Shown: positions 17,530-27,811, counted from the stretch's first letter. The stretch is 62,766 nucleotides of DNA from Lachnospiraceae bacterium (GCA_017387565.1 JAFOEY010000042.1:1-62766), one strand, 5' to 3'. Notes: a model not told the origin generated them from the letters alone. Translations and numbers: made by a program.

Positions 17530-18597
17530 TTACTCTTCGCAATCCAGTTTGTGGAAAATCACACAATTGGGTCGATCGATTTTTAACTCTTTTCCATTCA
17601 TCGCAATCACGCCCTTTGTGGTATCCACATGGAAAAATGTCATGGTATTTGATTCATGATTGAGGGAAACCAGATTTTTGTTATCCGGGAATAATGCTGC
17701 ATCCTTGGGATATTCTCCACTGATTGGCAGACAGAATAACTTATTTAATTTCCCGGTCTTGTGATCAATCTTAAATAAAACAACACTGTTATCTCCTGCG
17801 GTAGAACTTAACAGATATTTTTCATCCTCTGAAAAATTCAATGCGCTGGCTGCAGATCCTCCGGCATGATAATGATTTAATGTAGGATAGGTAGCTATTT
17901 TATTAAATTCCGGATTACCATCAGATATTTCTTCATAAGAATATACATCAATATAATTCTTTATTTCATGAACAATATAAACAAATTTTCCGTCCTTTGT
18001 CATTTTGATATGGCGCGGTGCCGACTCCTGTTCACTTCTAATTACATCTACCAGTCGTAATTTACCGGTTTCGTGGTTTAACTGATAAATATTGGTGTGA
18101 TCCATCCCCAAATCTGCAGCCATCAGATACTTATTGTCTCTGGTCATCTTCACACAACTGACATGTGGTCTGAAATTTCGCTCCGCAATACTTCCAAGAC
18201 CTTTGTGAAAAATCTCATCAGTGATTGCTCCGACACCACCATCCTCATTCAACTTTAATACCGTAATTTTTCCATCATGATATCCCGCAACAAACAAAAA
18301 TTGGTCTGTATAATCCGTTGATAAATAACATCCCCTCATTCCGTTAATGGATGCGTGATTAATCAATTCCAGACTTCCGTCTTTTAAAATCTTGAATGAT
18401 TCAACTCCGAAGTCGGTAATGGAATACAAATATTTCTGGTTGTGTGAAATTGTCAAATAAGAGGAATTGGTAATCTCAACCTGCGATTTTTTTTGAAAAC
18501 GTCCATTTTTGACATCCACATCATAAATGGTAATTCCATGATTATCATTCATTGTATAAGTGGAAACATAAGCTACATATTTGTCTTTACTACTCAT
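17530..18597 (-). CDS. Lactonase-family beta-propeller protein (6-phosphogluconolactonase-like)
   Basis: 355 aa. It shows the repeat pattern of the seven-bladed YbhE/Pgl fold: recurring NKYLMAADLGMD, RHIKMTKDGKFVYIV and EDEKYLLSS blades about 45-50 residues apart. In that family some members hydrolyse 6-phosphogluconolactone and others have different or no known substrates, so the function is a family guess. ATG 18597 follows CGGAG. It is downstream of the Cys-rich gene and has its own promoter at 18649-18677. Confidence 0.75.
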   Translation of the reverse strand: MSSKDKYVAYVSTYTMNDNHGITIYDVDVKNGRFQKKSQVEITNSSYLTISHNQKYLYSITDFGVESFKILKDGSLELINHASINGMRGCYLSTDYTDQFLFVAGYHDGKITVLKLNEDGGVGAITDEIFHKGLGSIAERNFRPHVSCVKMTRDNKYLMAADLGMDHTNIYQLNHETGKLRLVDVIRSEQESAPRHIKMTKDGKFVYIVHEIKNYIDVYSYEEISDGNPEFNKIATYPTLNHYHAGGSAASALNFSEDEKYLLSSTAGDNSVVLFKIDHKTGKLNKLFCLPISGEYPKDAALFPDNKNLVSLNHESNTMTFFHVDTTKGVIAMNGKELKIDRPNCVIFHKLDCEE

Positions 18598-18648
18598 TGG
18601 GTATCGCTCCGTTTCATATCTTATCTATTAGCCATAGCTGTTAAAAAA

Positions 18649-18677
18649 AGTATAGCATGTATCAAAAATCTTGTTAA
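18649..18677 (-). promoter_or_regulatory. Sigma-A-like promoter of the lactonase-like gene
   Basis: -35 TTAACA (18672-18677) and -10 TATACT (18649-18654) with 17-bp spacing. Confidence 0.6.
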
Positions 18678-18683
18678 GCAAAA

Positions 18684-18956
18684 TTATTCATCTGACTGCA
18701 TTTCACAGCAACGACTTGATCCGTCATTTCCTCTTTGGAAAGGCATTGTCTGCATTTGGTCAGGACGGTATTCTTTTTTACATCCGCAATCATTTTTGCG
18801 ATCATCGTCCCTCCGGCAATCGTCGTCTCTCCTGCAATCACAGTCTCTCCTGAGACCACAGTCATTTCTGCGACCACAATCATCTCTGTCGTCACAGTCG
18901 CAGTGATTGTGATTGCAACAACATAACAAAATTAAAATCCACCAGATACTATTCAT
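18684..18956 (-). CDS. Cys/Asp/Arg-rich small membrane-anchored protein
   Basis: 90 aa, not a family I recognise. A short hydrophobic start (SIWWILILL) runs into CCC, then a low-complexity stretch of Cys, Asp and Arg (about 15-60) with CD, DCG and RRD repeated. The tail is ordinary. There are 14 cysteines and a His pair (NHNH), suggesting metal binding, disulfide cross-linking or a surface or spore role; all of that is inference. The start ATG 18956 has AAGGAG 9 nt upstream, better than an in-frame start 21 bp earlier. The repeated codons support real, selected coding, but expression is unproven. Confidence 0.6.
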   Translation of the reverse strand: MNSIWWILILLCCCNHNHCDCDDRDDCGRRNDCGLRRDCDCRRDDDCRRDDDRKNDCGCKKEYRPDQMQTMPFQRGNDGSSRCCEMQSDE

Positions 18957-19047
18957 ATTTTCACTCTCCTTTACCATAACCTATGCGAACTTTGTGAAAA
19001 TGTGAATATTTACATAAGATTGTATCCGATATAAATGATTAAATATC

Positions 19048-19097
19048 ATGATACCAACGGATTAATAAAATGTATGACCTTTTGACCCTGGTATCAT
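19048..19097 (+). repeat. MITE-like element, 50-bp copy (copy 5)
   Basis: Perfect ATGATACCA/TGGTATCAT ends. It keeps AACGGATT on the left and TATGACCTTTTGACCC on the right. It is an internal-deletion derivative between the DUF5662 and Cys-rich genes. Confidence 0.8.
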
Positions 19098-19107
19098 ATT
19101 TATATTT

Positions 19108-19638
19108 TTATTTATTTAAAATAACATGCTTAACAAACCAAAAAGTATTTTCTTCTCCCTCGTCTGCCAGCATTTTTAACAAAATATACAACTGCTTTTT
19201 GGTTTTGGGATGCATGGCGCAGTCAATTCCTTTTTTGAAATACTTAAGCGGCGCATCATCTGTATACTTGTCCTTTAAATATACTTTTGATGCAGCAATG
19301 CGATCCATCATCATTTCCACTACATAACGAACCGGCATCGGTGCCGGAGCCATACCGCCTTCTATTTCATGTGCACTGTAATCAATCCAGTATTCAAAAT
19401 GATGTTTATTTCTTCCTTTATGATGTAACCAGGCAGAAGAATAACCAATATCCTCCCGTTCAGCATTATTTGGGCTCCGATCTCCCTGAAAATACTTTGC
19501 TCCAACCATAAATTCGGTAGGCGAAAACTTGGACAAATCATGACAAATTCCCTGTCTGTAAAGTCCAACCTTGAAGCATCCCTGCATAACCAGATATTTA
19601 TGATAACAAATCGTCTTTAGATGTTGTAATGCTTTCAT
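19108..19638 (-). CDS. DUF5662-like protein
   Basis: 176 aa, of unknown function. It looks like the DUF5662 family of Firmicutes: ICHDLSKFSPTEF (about 31-43), WLHHKGRNKHHFEYW (about 70-84), and a late MMMDRIAASKVYLKD. The conserved His/Asp pairs resemble a metal-binding, HD-like arrangement, but no enzyme activity is known to me. Its first 41 bp overlap the end of the GH13-like gene, with GGAG at the right distance, so translational coupling is likely. Confidence 0.7.
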   Translation of the reverse strand: MKALQHLKTICYHKYLVMQGCFKVGLYRQGICHDLSKFSPTEFMVGAKYFQGDRSPNNAEREDIGYSSAWLHHKGRNKHHFEYWIDYSAHEIEGGMAPAPMPVRYVVEMMMDRIAASKVYLKDKYTDDAPLKYFKKGIDCAMHPKTKKQLYILLKMLADEGEENTFWFVKHVILNK

Positions 19639-21601
19639 CTTTTTTCTCCATCAATGGTGTTTTACCGTTTTCTTTTTTGATACCAATACAGATTGCCATA
19701 GAACGTGGCGGCAATTTTATATGTTCTCCCCGTCCGTCTTTCTTTTCAAGATGCAGTTCCACCTTCGTATCCGGACAGGTTGATAAAGCAAATGTCCATT
19801 CTTCGTCATCCGGCAATGTCGGGAGGGCAAATTCATGATCAATCCAATGCGTATTATATGCGGCAAAAATGAAATTGTCCTCTGCTTTGTTACTTATCTT
19901 TACATCTTCTTTTATATCTGTATTTGCATTTGTCTCTGTATCTGACATGATATCTTTTTTAACAAACTTTCCGCAATACATAACCGCAAAATGGCGATTA
20001 TAATTCTGCATTCCGGTATACCATGCCTGTTCGCAATGATACGATAAGTCCGGATAACCGGCAGAAAGGTAATCACTTTGTCTAAATGCCTCTTCCATAT
20101 GCAAAATCGGATGCGCTTTACGGAAAGCAATCATTTTTTTTGTAAAATCCAATAATGCATTACCATAAGAAGTTTCTTTCCAATTGAGCCAGCTGATGGC
20201 ATTATCCTGACAATATGGATTATTATTTCCGTCTGCCGTATTACCAAATTCATCGCCCGCAAGCAAAATCGGCGTACCCTGTGCGCTTAAAAGCAAAAAT
20301 AGTGCATTTTTACTTTGCTGCTCACGCAAAGATAAAACGGCCTTTTTCCTCGTTTTGCCTTCAATACCACAGTTCCAGCTGAAATTATAATCACTTCCGT
20401 CCCGGTTTTCTTCTCCATTTAACTCATTGTGCTTGCGTTCATAAGAAACCAGATCCGCTAATGTGAAGCCCTGATATGACGTGATTTCATTTAAAACTGC
20501 ATACTCACAAGGATTCTCTCTAAGCCTTCCCATTACGGTACGAAGCATATCTTCATCGCCCTTTAAATACTTACGCATATCATAAAGGAAACCACCGGAA
20601 ATAACAGCCACATTTTTGTATTCGGAAACGGGTTCCAAAATCGTACCGTTTAACGATTCAAAAATCAGTTTGGTATGTTTTAAATACGGGTCGGTTGTAA
20701 GAAGCTTTATGGGGAGATTGCATCCCATCAGTTTAAAACCATCCAAATGATATTCTCTGACCCAGTATCTGCACACTTCCAGGATAAACCATTGTGGAAT
20801 CTCCGATGGAAAATAAAAGTCAGCCAAAAACTCCAGCCCTTCTTTGTGAAAAGCCTTAATCAGATCTTTTAATTCCAAATCAGGCCGATTCGATGCAGAA
20901 TAGGCTCTTTTTGGAGCAAAATAATAACCGTCCGTATACCCCCAGAAATTCACTTTATACTTCCATGCATTTTCTTCCTGGTCAAGATAAGGTAGCAAAT
21001 TATCCTCTATCTGTGAAAATAACGGATTATAAATAACATCATCAAATTCATAAATCGGCATGGTCTCGACTGCCGTAATCCCCAGTTCTTTTAAATATGG
21101 GATTTTTTCTTTTAAACCGGAAAAGGTTCCCTTTGCCGATACACGAGATGACGCATGTTTGGTAAATCCGCGCATATGAATCTTGTAAATAATTGTATCA
21201 TGATATGGTGTTTCCGGCATTTTATCATCTTCCCAATCAAAGGGTTCGGAAATAAACTGAGATACAACATCACAATGCTTTATTGTCGCATCACCGAATT
21301 TGGAAGACGCTTTTACCAGACGAGCATTTTTATCAGCGACTGGTTCATCATCCGCAAAAAATTGATATTCAAAATTGTTATATGGAAAATCCGGAAGAAA
21401 AACACAATACAATCCATTTACCAGATATTCCGGTGTAAACAAAATCTTATATTCTTTCTTAATCCTGTTATTATTTACATGCAGGATGATCCCGCTATTC
21501 TTTTTTCCTTTGATGTCACTGACAATTGATATTCCACCGTCTACTCTGTGCACACCCAGCGGATACAATTGCCCTTTTATGATACGTAAGCTTTCTTCCA
21601 C
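19598..21601 (-). CDS. GlgX-like GH13 protein, probably catalytically inactive
   Basis: 667 aa. The layout follows glycogen-debranching GH13 proteins: an N-terminal beta-sandwich, then a barrel with YKIHMRGFT, GYTDGYYFAPKRAY, GFTLADLVSYERKHN and the NGEENRDG block, then QGTPILLAGDEFG. The catalytic residues are altered. Region I reads DFYFPS instead of DVVYNH. Region II reads DGFKLMG, with Met292 where the nucleophile Asp should be. Region IV reads YQG instead of HDG. Glu315 (FES) may keep the acid/base position. The start is GTG 21601, chosen for AGGAG 7 nt upstream. It overlaps the DUF5662 gene by 41 bp. It may bind glycogen or starch without cleaving it. Confidence 0.75.
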   Translation of the reverse strand: MEESLRIIKGQLYPLGVHRVDGGISIVSDIKGKKNSGIILHVNNNRIKKEYKILFTPEYLVNGLYCVFLPDFPYNNFEYQFFADDEPVADKNARLVKASSKFGDATIKHCDVVSQFISEPFDWEDDKMPETPYHDTIIYKIHMRGFTKHASSRVSAKGTFSGLKEKIPYLKELGITAVETMPIYEFDDVIYNPLFSQIEDNLLPYLDQEENAWKYKVNFWGYTDGYYFAPKRAYSASNRPDLELKDLIKAFHKEGLEFLADFYFPSEIPQWFILEVCRYWVREYHLDGFKLMGCNLPIKLLTTDPYLKHTKLIFESLNGTILEPVSEYKNVAVISGGFLYDMRKYLKGDEDMLRTVMGRLRENPCEYAVLNEITSYQGFTLADLVSYERKHNELNGEENRDGSDYNFSWNCGIEGKTRKKAVLSLREQQSKNALFLLLSAQGTPILLAGDEFGNTADGNNNPYCQDNAISWLNWKETSYGNALLDFTKKMIAFRKAHPILHMEEAFRQSDYLSAGYPDLSYHCEQAWYTGMQNYNRHFAVMYCGKFVKKDIMSDTETNANTDIKEDVKISNKAEDNFIFAAYNTHWIDHEFALPTLPDDEEWTFALSTCPDTKVELHLEKKDGRGEHIKLPPRSMAICIGIKKENGKTPLMEKKDESITTSKDDLLS

Positions 21602-21684
21602 TATTTTTCTCCTGTGTTTTGGATCTATTATAATCATTTTTACTATTATCACATAAAAATAATCAGTTTATTATAGCATATTTC

Positions 21685-21936
21685 TCATATACACTCTACT
21701 TTTGAATCAAGTGAAATTGATTTATCATCAATATTTAGAAACATAATATCTTTACTTGTAAAGCATTGCTTGGGCATGGATAAATTATAATGTGCTATAT
21801 AAGAATTTCCATGTAAATCTGTAATTCTTAATTGTCCCGTAGTTTCAATTTCTTCCTTTTTGCATACTAAAGTAGTTTTTTCACCATATAAAACCTCCAA
21901 TACATTTATTGTTTTAAAATCTGTAATTGTATTCAT
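21685..21936 (-). CDS. Small protein, partner of the HExxxH gene
   Basis: 83 aa from ATG 21936, or 87 from an upstream GTG that abuts the ribosome site. Not recognised. It begins 9 bp after the stop of the HExxxH gene, so the two are almost surely one transcript. It has no signal peptide or membrane segment and a mixed, mainly beta-looking composition. The AT content is higher than in neighbouring housekeeping genes. By position it could be an immunity-type partner of the preceding protein; this is an inference only. Confidence 0.55.
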   Translation of the reverse strand: MNTITDFKTINVLEVLYGEKTTLVCKKEEIETTGQLRITDLHGNSYIAHYNLSMPKQCFTSKDIMFLNIDDKSISLDSKVECI

Positions 21937-21944
21937 ATACTTTG

Positions 21945-22415
21945 TCACCTCTCATTTATATGCATTTGTCTACGAGCATCTTTTAATTTAATTTTACCCT
22001 CATGAAGTCTTAAAAGTCCATCTTTTATTAAATTTATTCTCTCTTCCATTGATAAATCCGGTGCAAATCTAGCTGCCCGAATACTAGCTTGAGCCTCATC
22101 AATATAACGATTAGTACATTCAAAATCTCCAATCCATGCTTCATAATGACCAATTATTTCATGGGCAATTGCACCTCTATATGAAATTGATGCATTTGGA
22201 GTAGTAGGTGTATCTGTCGGGTACACATCAGTACCAATTACCAGCCTGCAATATTTCTCACCTTCTGATACAAATACAAAAGCAGTATTACTGTATTCTG
22301 AAAATGAAATATCATGCTTAAATCCTAGCAGTTCAATATATTCCAAACATTCCTTTCTTTGTTCATATGTTAATTTAGCTTCATTTCTTTTTCCATTTGT
22401 ATAAATATGCTTCAT
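21945..22415 (-). CDS. HExxxH protein resembling polymorphic-toxin C-terminal domains
   Basis: 156 aa from ATG 22415, chosen for AAAGGAG 6 nt upstream. The core is RGAIAHEIIGHYEAW (about 80-94) followed by DEAQASIRAARFAPDL (about 107-122). The His spacing is HExxxH, so it is not a standard HExxH zincin. From memory, this pairing occurs at the C-termini of RHS/polymorphic toxins of other bacteria. Here it stands alone without an RHS or secretion domain and is followed by a small gene. It could be an orphan toxin domain, a domesticated enzyme or an unrelated hydrolase. Confidence 0.55.
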   Translation of the reverse strand: MKHIYTNGKRNEAKLTYEQRKECLEYIELLGFKHDISFSEYSNTAFVFVSEGEKYCRLVIGTDVYPTDTPTTPNASISYRGAIAHEIIGHYEAWIGDFECTNRYIDEAQASIRAARFAPDLSMEERINLIKDGLLRLHEGKIKLKDARRQMHINER

Positions 22416-22464
22416 ATATCTCCTTTTATAATATATCAAATGATACAAATTATTCAATAATATG

Positions 22465-22522
22465 ATGATATCTGGGTAAAAAGGTCATACTTTTCATGCT
22501 CGCATGAAAAAGTGTAACTTGG
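22465..22522 (-). repeat. MITE-like element, module-C copy (copy 6)
   Basis: Carries AAGGTCATACTTTTCATGC and its inverse partner GCATGAAAAAGTGT. The module-A end is lost. It lies between the divergent HExxxH and DUF1292 genes. Confidence 0.65.
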
Positions 22523-22601
22523 GATCTATGTTTCCATATACTTTCTCCAAAACTTATGCTACAATTTTCAAAACAGATGAAAACACATGGAGGGAAATAA
22601 C

Positions 22602-22919
22602 ATGGCTGATGAAAATAAAATTGAAGAAATTGATGGGGAAGAAATGATCGTTACTCTTGAACTTGATAACGGAAGTGTAGATTGTGCGGTTGTAACTATT
22701 ATCACGGTGGAAGATAAAGATTATATTGCACTGATGCCCCTTGACGAAAACGGCGAAAACGAAGATGGTGAAGTCTGGTTTTACGGCTATAAAGAAAATC
22801 CGGATGATCCCAACGAAGAACCGGAATTAATCTATATTGAAGATGATGCAGAATATGAAAAAGTGGAAGAAGCATTTGATGAGTATCTGGATAACTGTGA
22901 ATTCGACGAATTAATCTAG
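22602..22919 (+). CDS. DUF1292 family protein
   Basis: 105 aa, very acidic. It has the family pattern LELDNGSVDCAVVTIITVED, DYIALMPLD, VWFYGYKE and IEDDAEYEKVEEAFDEYL. Such proteins are common in Firmicutes (Bacillus YrzB) and have no established function. The start is ATG 22602 with GGAGGG 7 nt upstream, five codons inside a longer frame. In many Firmicutes DUF1292 genes lie near alaS or mltG-type genes, but not here. It stands alone on the plus strand. Confidence 0.8.
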   Translation: MADENKIEEIDGEEMIVTLELDNGSVDCAVVTIITVEDKDYIALMPLDENGENEDGEVWFYGYKENPDDPNEEPELIYIEDDAEYEKVEEAFDEYLDNCEFDELI

Positions 22920-22967
22920 TTCTCTCAGACCATCATTTGAGCATATTATCTTGCTTAACAATTTTGC

Positions 22968-24785
22968 CTATTCATTTTTCTTATCAATTAATTCCTGCAA
23001 AAACGGAGAGCCGATCTGACTTGTATCACGCAAAAGCCAGAGGCTCTCCTTTGCTCTGGTACATGCTACGTAAAACATCCTTCTTTCTTCTTCTAAATCT
23101 TTTTCGGTCAGCATTCTTCCATGCGGTACTTTTCCATATTCCAGATCCGGCAGATAAACCCGGTCAAACTCTAAACCCTTCGATGCATGATAAGTCATCA
23201 CAAAAAAGTTTTCTGTCATTTGTACAGACTTTTTATCTGTCTCGTAGTCTCTTTTCAATTCTTCCAGACTATTACAGTTTTTCAATTTTCCCACAAAAAT
23301 AGCAAATGCATTATCTTCGATTTTTCTGTAATCATTTCTTTTCACATTCTCCTTATAATATGTTTCATAGCCCATGGCTTTATAAATATATCTTGCCTGC
23401 CCCGGTAAATCCAGTTTTTTTACATATTCCGTCTGCATTTCCAATTCTGCCAGACGTTGGGTAATCCATGGTTTATCGATTAATCTTTTTTTCAAAAGAG
23501 GAAAACTGACAACCGGCTCTGCCAATACTCCAAAAGGAATATATCGCACCGGCTTATTCATAATTTTTAAAAAATCCGAACGTTTTTGTCCACAATTGAT
23601 AAACTGCAGATAAGCTAGCATATCCAACGCCAATATCCGGTCCTCGCATTCCTCTGATGCCATATTTTGATAGGCATAGGCAAGATGATTGGTTCTGGTT
23701 AAAACAGCCTGTGTTTTTTGCGGATATTGTTTTTTATAATGTTGGATTTCATTTCGAATTGCAGATAACACTTCTTTCTTTGATGGCTTTTGTAAAAGAC
23801 GAATGCTGTTATCTTCCCGATTAATTGCAACAATACGCTTATCAAACCTATTTTTGTTGTGTGAAATTAAATGCATGGATGCTTCCACGATATCTTTATG
23901 ACTTCTGTAATTACAGGATAAACATATGGTTTTTGCCTGATAATCCTGCACAAATTTTTTCATCAGCTCCGGATTGGAACCACGAAATGAATAAATCGCC
24001 TGATCATCGTCTCCCACCGCAAAAATATTCTGATTTTTACTTAAGAGACGGATGGTTTCATATTGTATTTGGTTAATATCCTGAAATTCATCAATCAATA
24101 TGTGTGAAAAGCGATTTTGCCAATATTCTCTTAAACGGACATCCTGTTTCAATTGTTGATAACATAATTTAATCATATCGTCAAAATCGAGTTTCTGATT
24201 ATCCTCAAGCCATTCTGCATATAATTTATAAACATTTTGATATTTTTCTGATAAAATTCCCGTTCTTTCACTATCTATGTTTTCTGCATTTGTTTTCATA
24301 TTTATTTTGTATGTATTGTTTGCATCATCGTCCGTATTCTTTAGATCCGTAAAACATGAATTCTTATAAATACTGATTTCTTTGATACAGTTTTCTGTTT
24401 CCTGCATAAGATCGGCATTTTTTTCAAAAAAATCTTCTTTTTGGATAATCTCTTTTATAATGGATATTCGTTCCTGGTCGGTTGCCAATTGATAGGTTCT
24501 ATTGGGATTTGATAATTTCAGAATATGATAGAAAATCGAATGAAAGGTTCCGAACTGCACATAAGAACATGGTTTATAAGCTGAAGTCGCCCGATTTTGC
24601 ATTTCCAAAGCCGCAGCTTTTGTAAAAGTAATTACCAAAATATTGTTTGGGGGAATTTTACACTCAGATATGAGATGTATAATGCGATGTGTGATGACAT
24701 AAGTTTTGCCGGAACCGGGTCCTGCTAATACTAACAGTGGTCCGGTTCCGAACTGAATTGCCTGTTGCTGCTCTTTATTGTGCAT
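22968..24785 (-). CDS. UvrD/PcrA-type superfamily 1 DNA helicase, short form
   Basis: 605 aa, against roughly 720-780 for PcrA/UvrD. It has Walker A AGPGSGKT (about 21-28), motif Ia FTKAAALEM, motif [12 protein letters not shown], motif [15 protein letters not shown], and motifs [19 protein letters not shown] and [12 protein letters not shown]. It likely unwinds DNA in repair or replication restart. The short length makes it more like the UvrD-like accessory helicases of Clostridia than housekeeping PcrA. Its start overlaps the gltX stop by 11 bp with no clear ribosome site, suggesting coupling. Confidence 0.85.
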   Translation of the reverse strand: MHNKEQQQAIQFGTGPLLVLAGPGSGKTYVITHRIIHLISECKIPPNNILVITFTKAAALEMQNRATSAYKPCSYVQFGTFHSIFYHILKLSNPNRTYQLATDQERISIIKEIIQKEDFFEKNADLMQETENCIKEISIYKNSCFTDLKNTDDDANNTYKINMKTNAENIDSERTGILSEKYQNVYKLYAEWLEDNQKLDFDDMIKLCYQQLKQDVRLREYWQNRFSHILIDEFQDINQIQYETIRLLSKNQNIFAVGDDDQAIYSFRGSNPELMKKFVQDYQAKTICLSCNYRSHKDIVEASMHLISHNKNRFDKRIVAINREDNSIRLLQKPSKKEVLSAIRNEIQHYKKQYPQKTQAVLTRTNHLAYAYQNMASEECEDRILALDMLAYLQFINCGQKRSDFLKIMNKPVRYIPFGVLAEPVVSFPLLKKRLIDKPWITQRLAELEMQTEYVKKLDLPGQARYIYKAMGYETYYKENVKRNDYRKIEDNAFAIFVGKLKNCNSLEELKRDYETDKKSVQMTENFFVMTYHASKGLEFDRVYLPDLEYGKVPHGRMLTEKDLEEERRMFYVACTRAKESLWLLRDTSQIGSPFLQELIDKKNE

Positions 24786-26247
24786 TAGTGAGCAGTTCTA
24801 TTCCTTTTTTTATACGTGCAAGGGATTCTTCCTTGCCGATAATTTCCATGATTTCCGTAGCACCGGCAGGTGTCATCTGCTTGCCGGATACAGCGGTACG
24901 GATTGGCCAGAGCACATATCCGTTTTTATATTCCTTTTCTGCCACAAAAGCAGAAATCGTTGCATAGATACTGTCATTGGAATAATCATCCAGTGCTTCC
25001 AGCACAGGTAATATTTCTTGTAACACCTGCAACGAAGATTCCGTATTCGTCTTCATCTTTTTATGTGTATACATCGCAACATCATATTCCGGTAACTCTT
25101 CAAAGAAATCGATCAAAGCCGGGATATCCGGGAAAATTTCAATACGCGTCTTTAGCATTTCTGCGATTTTTTTCACATCCAGATCCTTTTTAATCACCTG
25201 TCTGATATATGGAAGTGCTCTTTCATAGAAACGGTCAAAATCCATGGCCTTGATGTATTCCCCATTCATCCATTTGAGTTTGCCAAAATCGAAAACCGCC
25301 GGTGATTTGGACATATGATGATAATCAAAGGCCTTAATCAATTCATTAAGTGACATGATTTCCTGATTATCTTCCGGGCTCCAGCCGAGCAATGCGACAA
25401 AATTGACAACTGCCTCGGATACAAATCCCTGCTCAATCAAATCTTCATAAGAAGAATGTCCACATCTTTTGGATAATTTATGATGTTCTTCATCCGTAAT
25501 CAGCGGACAGTGAACGTAAATGGGAACTTCCCAGCCGAATGCCTCATATAACAGATTATATTTGGGCGAAGAAGATAAATATTCGTTACCTCTGACAACA
25601 TGCGTGATTCCCATCAAATGATCATCTACAACATTGGCAAAATTGTAGGTAGGAAAACCATCTGATTTAATTAAAATCATATCGTCTAATTCGTTATTAT
25701 TTACGGTAATATCTCCATAAATATCATCGTGAAAAGTTATGGTTCCTTCCGTCGGAACGTTTTGTCTGATAACATAAGGCTTGTTGGCAGCAAGATTTGC
25801 TTCTACTTCTTCTTTAGAAAGAGAAAGACAATGCTTGTCATATACATTAATTTCTTTGGTTTCACCATTTTCTAACTGAATGACTTTATGGCATTCTTCC
25901 AGTCTCTCTTTATCGCAGAAACAATAATACGCCTTTCCTTTTTCTACAAGCTCTTTTGCATATTTCAGATATAAGCCCTGAGCCTGACGTTCACTTTGAA
26001 CATAAGGACCATAACCCTTGTCTTTGTCGGGACCTTCATCATGTATCAGTCCGGTAGCAGATAAAGTACGTTTAATAATATCAACGGCTCCCTCTACTTC
26101 TCTTTCCTGATCTGTATCCTCGATACGCAAAATAAAATCTCCGCCTTCATGCTTGGTAATCAGATAAGCATAAAGAGCAGTTCTTAAATTACCCACATGC
26201 ATACGTCCGGTAGGACTTGGTGCAAAACGGGTTCTAATCTTTGTCAT
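24775..26247 (-). CDS. gltX: Glutamyl-tRNA synthetase
   Basis: 490 aa, class I synthetase charging tRNA-Glu, and tRNA-Gln in organisms with amidotransferase. HIGH-like motif is [10 protein letters not shown], and the KMSKS-like motif is HKLSKRCG. Cysteines in [15 protein letters not shown] resemble the zinc site of this family. The ATG overlaps the stop of the hydrogenase-like gene by one base and its own end overlaps the helicase, so the three form an operon. This is an unusual context for gltX. Confidence 0.95.
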   Translation of the reverse strand: MTKIRTRFAPSPTGRMHVGNLRTALYAYLITKHEGGDFILRIEDTDQEREVEGAVDIIKRTLSATGLIHDEGPDKDKGYGPYVQSERQAQGLYLKYAKELVEKGKAYYCFCDKERLEECHKVIQLENGETKEINVYDKHCLSLSKEEVEANLAANKPYVIRQNVPTEGTITFHDDIYGDITVNNNELDDMILIKSDGFPTYNFANVVDDHLMGITHVVRGNEYLSSSPKYNLLYEAFGWEVPIYVHCPLITDEEHHKLSKRCGHSSYEDLIEQGFVSEAVVNFVALLGWSPEDNQEIMSLNELIKAFDYHHMSKSPAVFDFGKLKWMNGEYIKAMDFDRFYERALPYIRQVIKKDLDVKKIAEMLKTRIEIFPDIPALIDFFEELPEYDVAMYTHKKMKTNTESSLQVLQEILPVLEALDDYSNDSIYATISAFVAEKEYKNGYVLWPIRTAVSGKQMTPAGATEIMEIIGKEESLARIKKGIELLTNAQ

Positions 26248-27752
26248 TATTCTATTTCCTCCTGTTTCATGGCATCCATAGATGGTATTTTCACATCCGA
26301 CTCTGCCTTAAATGTATTGACTGCTTTTGTAGCCTGCGGAATTCCGATACAGGTTCCCGCACCGGCAACACATCCTCCCGGACATGCCATACCTTCAATC
26401 AGGCAACCGTTCTTTTTGCCAACCTTCGCCAGCATTAAAATCTTTTTACATTCTGCAAGACTTTCCGCATGTTCGATATTGACTTCAACATCCGGATAAT
26501 ATTCTCTGATGACGGATTCGATTGCACTTGCAACACCTCCGGCTACACCATAACCTCTTCCGGCTCCGGTAGCACCATCCAAAACTTCGTCATCTTCTAT
26601 CTCTGATAAAACAATGCCCTTTGCTTCAAATATTCCGCTTAATTCCTCAAAGGTAATGACAAAATCCACATCAGAACGAACGGTTCTGCGGGATGCTTCC
26701 AGCTTTTTGGACGCACAAGGTCCGATAAAAACAATTTTAGCATCGGGATGTTCTTTTTTGATCACACGGGCAGTTGCAACCATTGGCGTCAATTCATTGG
26801 AAATATTGCCAATGGTTTCCGGGAAAAATTTCTTGGCAAGCATGGACCAGGAAGGACAACAGCTGGTCAATAAAAATGGCAGTTCTTTTGTTGCAACCTT
26901 TTCCACATAATGATGTGCCTCAGCCATCGCTCCCATGTCTGCACCGATAGCTGTCTCATATACATCTGCAAAGCCAAGCATTTTTAATGCTTTTTTTAAT
27001 TTATTAGGTGTTACATCAGGACCAAACTGACCGACAAATGCGGGAGCAACCTGTGCAATAATCATGGCACCGCTTTGAATTGCCCTAATCAGCTGGAAAA
27101 TCTGTGACTTGTCGGCAATCGCACCAAATGGGCAACTTACCATACATTGACCGCATGATACGCACATATCACTATCAATACATGCTCGTCCATAGGTATC
27201 GTTTTTAATCGCATTGACTCCGCACGCAGCCGCACATGGACGAACCTGATGCGAAATTGCGTCATATGGGCACACGGCCTTACATTTACCACATTTAATA
27301 CATTTTTCCGGATCAATATGTGATTTTCCATGAATCATGGAAATCGCACCTCGCGGACAAACCTCACGGCAGGGATGAGCCGTACATCCCATGCAACGAT
27401 CCGTAATAATATAAGAATTTTCCGGACATTTATTGCACGCAGACGGAATAACCTGCATCAGCGGTGGCTCGTAATATTTTTCTGCAATATTACTTTCCTC
27501 AACACCCTCAGACACATGAACCGGTGCATTTTCCGGACGCAAAGACATTCCCATTGCCAGACGAACACGCTCCCTTACGATTGCGCGCTTGCGATATACA
27601 TCATCTGTACTATCCGGATCAATATTATCAACAATTTTATAAGGAAGTGCTTCCATATCATCAATCAGATTGGTTGAATCATATGCCAGCTTAGCAACTT
27701 CTTTAAATATTCTTTTTCGTGATTTACGAACTTCAGTATCTATCCCTCTCAT
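26247..27752 (-). CDS. Monomeric [FeFe]-hydrogenase-like protein
   Basis: 501 aa from ATG 27752 (GGAGG 6 nt upstream). An N-terminal ferredoxin part holds multiple Cys clusters ([38 protein letters not shown]). The H-cluster domain has L1 TSCCPSW (about 296-302), L2 IGPCASKK, and L3 EGMACPGGC (about 453-461). The L2 motif differs from the MPCxxKxxE of classical enzymes, as in the less-studied group B or sensor-like clades. It probably makes or consumes H2, or senses it. No maturases (HydE, HydF, HydG) or partner subunits are nearby. It heads the operon with gltX. Confidence 0.85.
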   Translation of the reverse strand: MRGIDTEVRKSRKRIFKEVAKLAYDSTNLIDDMEALPYKIVDNIDPDSTDDVYRKRAIVRERVRLAMGMSLRPENAPVHVSEGVEESNIAEKYYEPPLMQVIPSACNKCPENSYIITDRCMGCTAHPCREVCPRGAISMIHGKSHIDPEKCIKCGKCKAVCPYDAISHQVRPCAAACGVNAIKNDTYGRACIDSDMCVSCGQCMVSCPFGAIADKSQIFQLIRAIQSGAMIIAQVAPAFVGQFGPDVTPNKLKKALKMLGFADVYETAIGADMGAMAEAHHYVEKVATKELPFLLTSCCPSWSMLAKKFFPETIGNISNELTPMVATARVIKKEHPDAKIVFIGPCASKKLEASRRTVRSDVDFVITFEELSGIFEAKGIVLSEIEDDEVLDGATGAGRGYGVAGGVASAIESVIREYYPDVEVNIEHAESLAECKKILMLAKVGKKNGCLIEGMACPGGCVAGAGTCIGIPQATKAVNTFKAESDVKIPSMDAMKQEEIE

Positions 27753-27811
27753 GCGAGACCTCCTACATTCGTTAATATTTTGACACAAACACAGCAGAAA
27801 ATCAAGACGCC

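Noticed and set aside
18735-18926. Plus-strand frame rich in Val, Ile and Thr over the Cys-rich gene
   Set aside because: It is an antisense reading of the same low-complexity stretch, without a ribosome site. The minus frame has AAGGAG at a good distance.
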